A stretch of 6,126 nucleotides of DNA, from contig JAFSBS010000202.1 of assembly GCA_017437165.1 (NCBI GenBank), forward strand, positions 1 through 6,126, in the 5' to 3' direction. Position 1 is the first letter of the stretch, and each line of letters opens with the position of its first letter. The notes below the pieces were generated by a model. That model did not search any database. It was not told the DNA's origin and worked only from the letters and a program-made list of their open reading frames with translations. This document shows positions 5,980 to 6,126 of this stretch, one piece after another. Source of the stretch: Clostridia bacterium (lineage in GTDB: Bacteria; Bacillota; Clostridia; Oscillospirales; Acutalibacteraceae). The position numbers and the translations under genes are program-made.

Positions 5980-6126
5980 ATGGCTGGTCTCTCTCCTATG
6001 ATGGAACAATATTTTCAAATAAAAAAAGAATATGCCGATACTCTGTTGTTTTTCAGATTAGGTGACTTTTATGAGATGTTCTTTGAAGATGCTAAAATTG
6101 CATCTAAAGAACTTGAGTTGGTTCTT
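5980..6126 (+). CDS. mutS: DNA mismatch repair protein MutS, N-terminal fragment
   Basis: Only the first 49 codons are in the window; the gene runs off the right edge. The translation begins [18 protein letters not shown] and continues with [17 protein letters not shown] (22-38), the hallmark MutS mismatch-recognition domain I. F30 and E32 of the FYE motif correspond to the Phe and Glu that insert at the mismatch (F36/E38 in E. coli). GAGGTG (5970-5975) is the ribosome binding site for this ATG, 4 nt away. It lies 51 nt after the YlbF-family gene with no terminator, so it is probably cotranscribed. mutL would be expected next, beyond the window. Confidence 0.96.
   Translation, partial: MAGLSPMMEQYFQIKKEYADTLLFFRLGDFYEMFFEDAKIASKELELVL

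Noticed and set aside
1..6126. CRISPR array, tRNA or rRNA gene, transposase, phage or toxin-antitoxin module
   Set aside because: I saw no regularly spaced direct repeats, no cloverleaf-like or rRNA-like conserved sequence, and no encoded product of these classes. The genes are mostly housekeeping.

Overview
The window is AT-rich DNA with A/T-ending codons (AAA, GAA, TTA, AGA), GGAGG-type ribosome binding sites and near-consensus sigma-A-type promoters. Together with the gene order miaB - ylbF family - mutS, which is typical of Firmicutes, this points to a low-GC Clostridia member, probably an anaerobic gut-type Oscillospiraceae/Lachnospiraceae relative. The lineage is inferred; no marker gene here fixes it.

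Layout. The left half is on the minus strand. A perfect bidirectional terminator (1-29) closes a two-gene operon: a Nudix hydrolase with an N-terminal pyrophosphatase-like domain (518-1267), then a COG2426-type small membrane protein (28-516), 1 nt apart and driven by a good promoter at 1338-1366. Upstream lies a monocistronic thyX (1475-2860) with its own extended -10 promoter and a 19-bp perfect hairpin after its stop. Its product is double length: two ThyX-like halves in tandem. The 346-nt gap 2861-3206 holds divergent promoters and has no gene.

The right half is on the plus strand and reads as one cluster: an alpha/beta hydrolase of the monoacylglycerol lipase/S33 type (3207-4139), miaB from a TTG start (4156-5382), a YlbF/YmcA-family protein with a Cys-rich tail (5515-5928), and the first 49 codons of mutS (5980 to the window end). 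The hydrolase-miaB gap is only 16 nt. MiaB stops just before the place where its C-terminal TRAM domain should be. The stop abuts a G-rich double-hairpin segment (5383-5442) that looks like a small interspersed palindromic repeat.

Function. Most genes are housekeeping: thymidylate synthesis, tRNA 2-methylthio modification, RNA maturation/phosphorelay accessory factor, mismatch repair, nucleotide clean-up. I found no CRISPR array, transposase, phage gene, rRNA or tRNA, and no convincing new multi-gene system. The points most worth a second look are the tandem ThyX whose two halves have lost complementary catalytic residues, the pyrophosphatase-like/Nudix fusion with the metal-binding acids missing, and the TRAM-less MiaB ending at a palindromic repeat.
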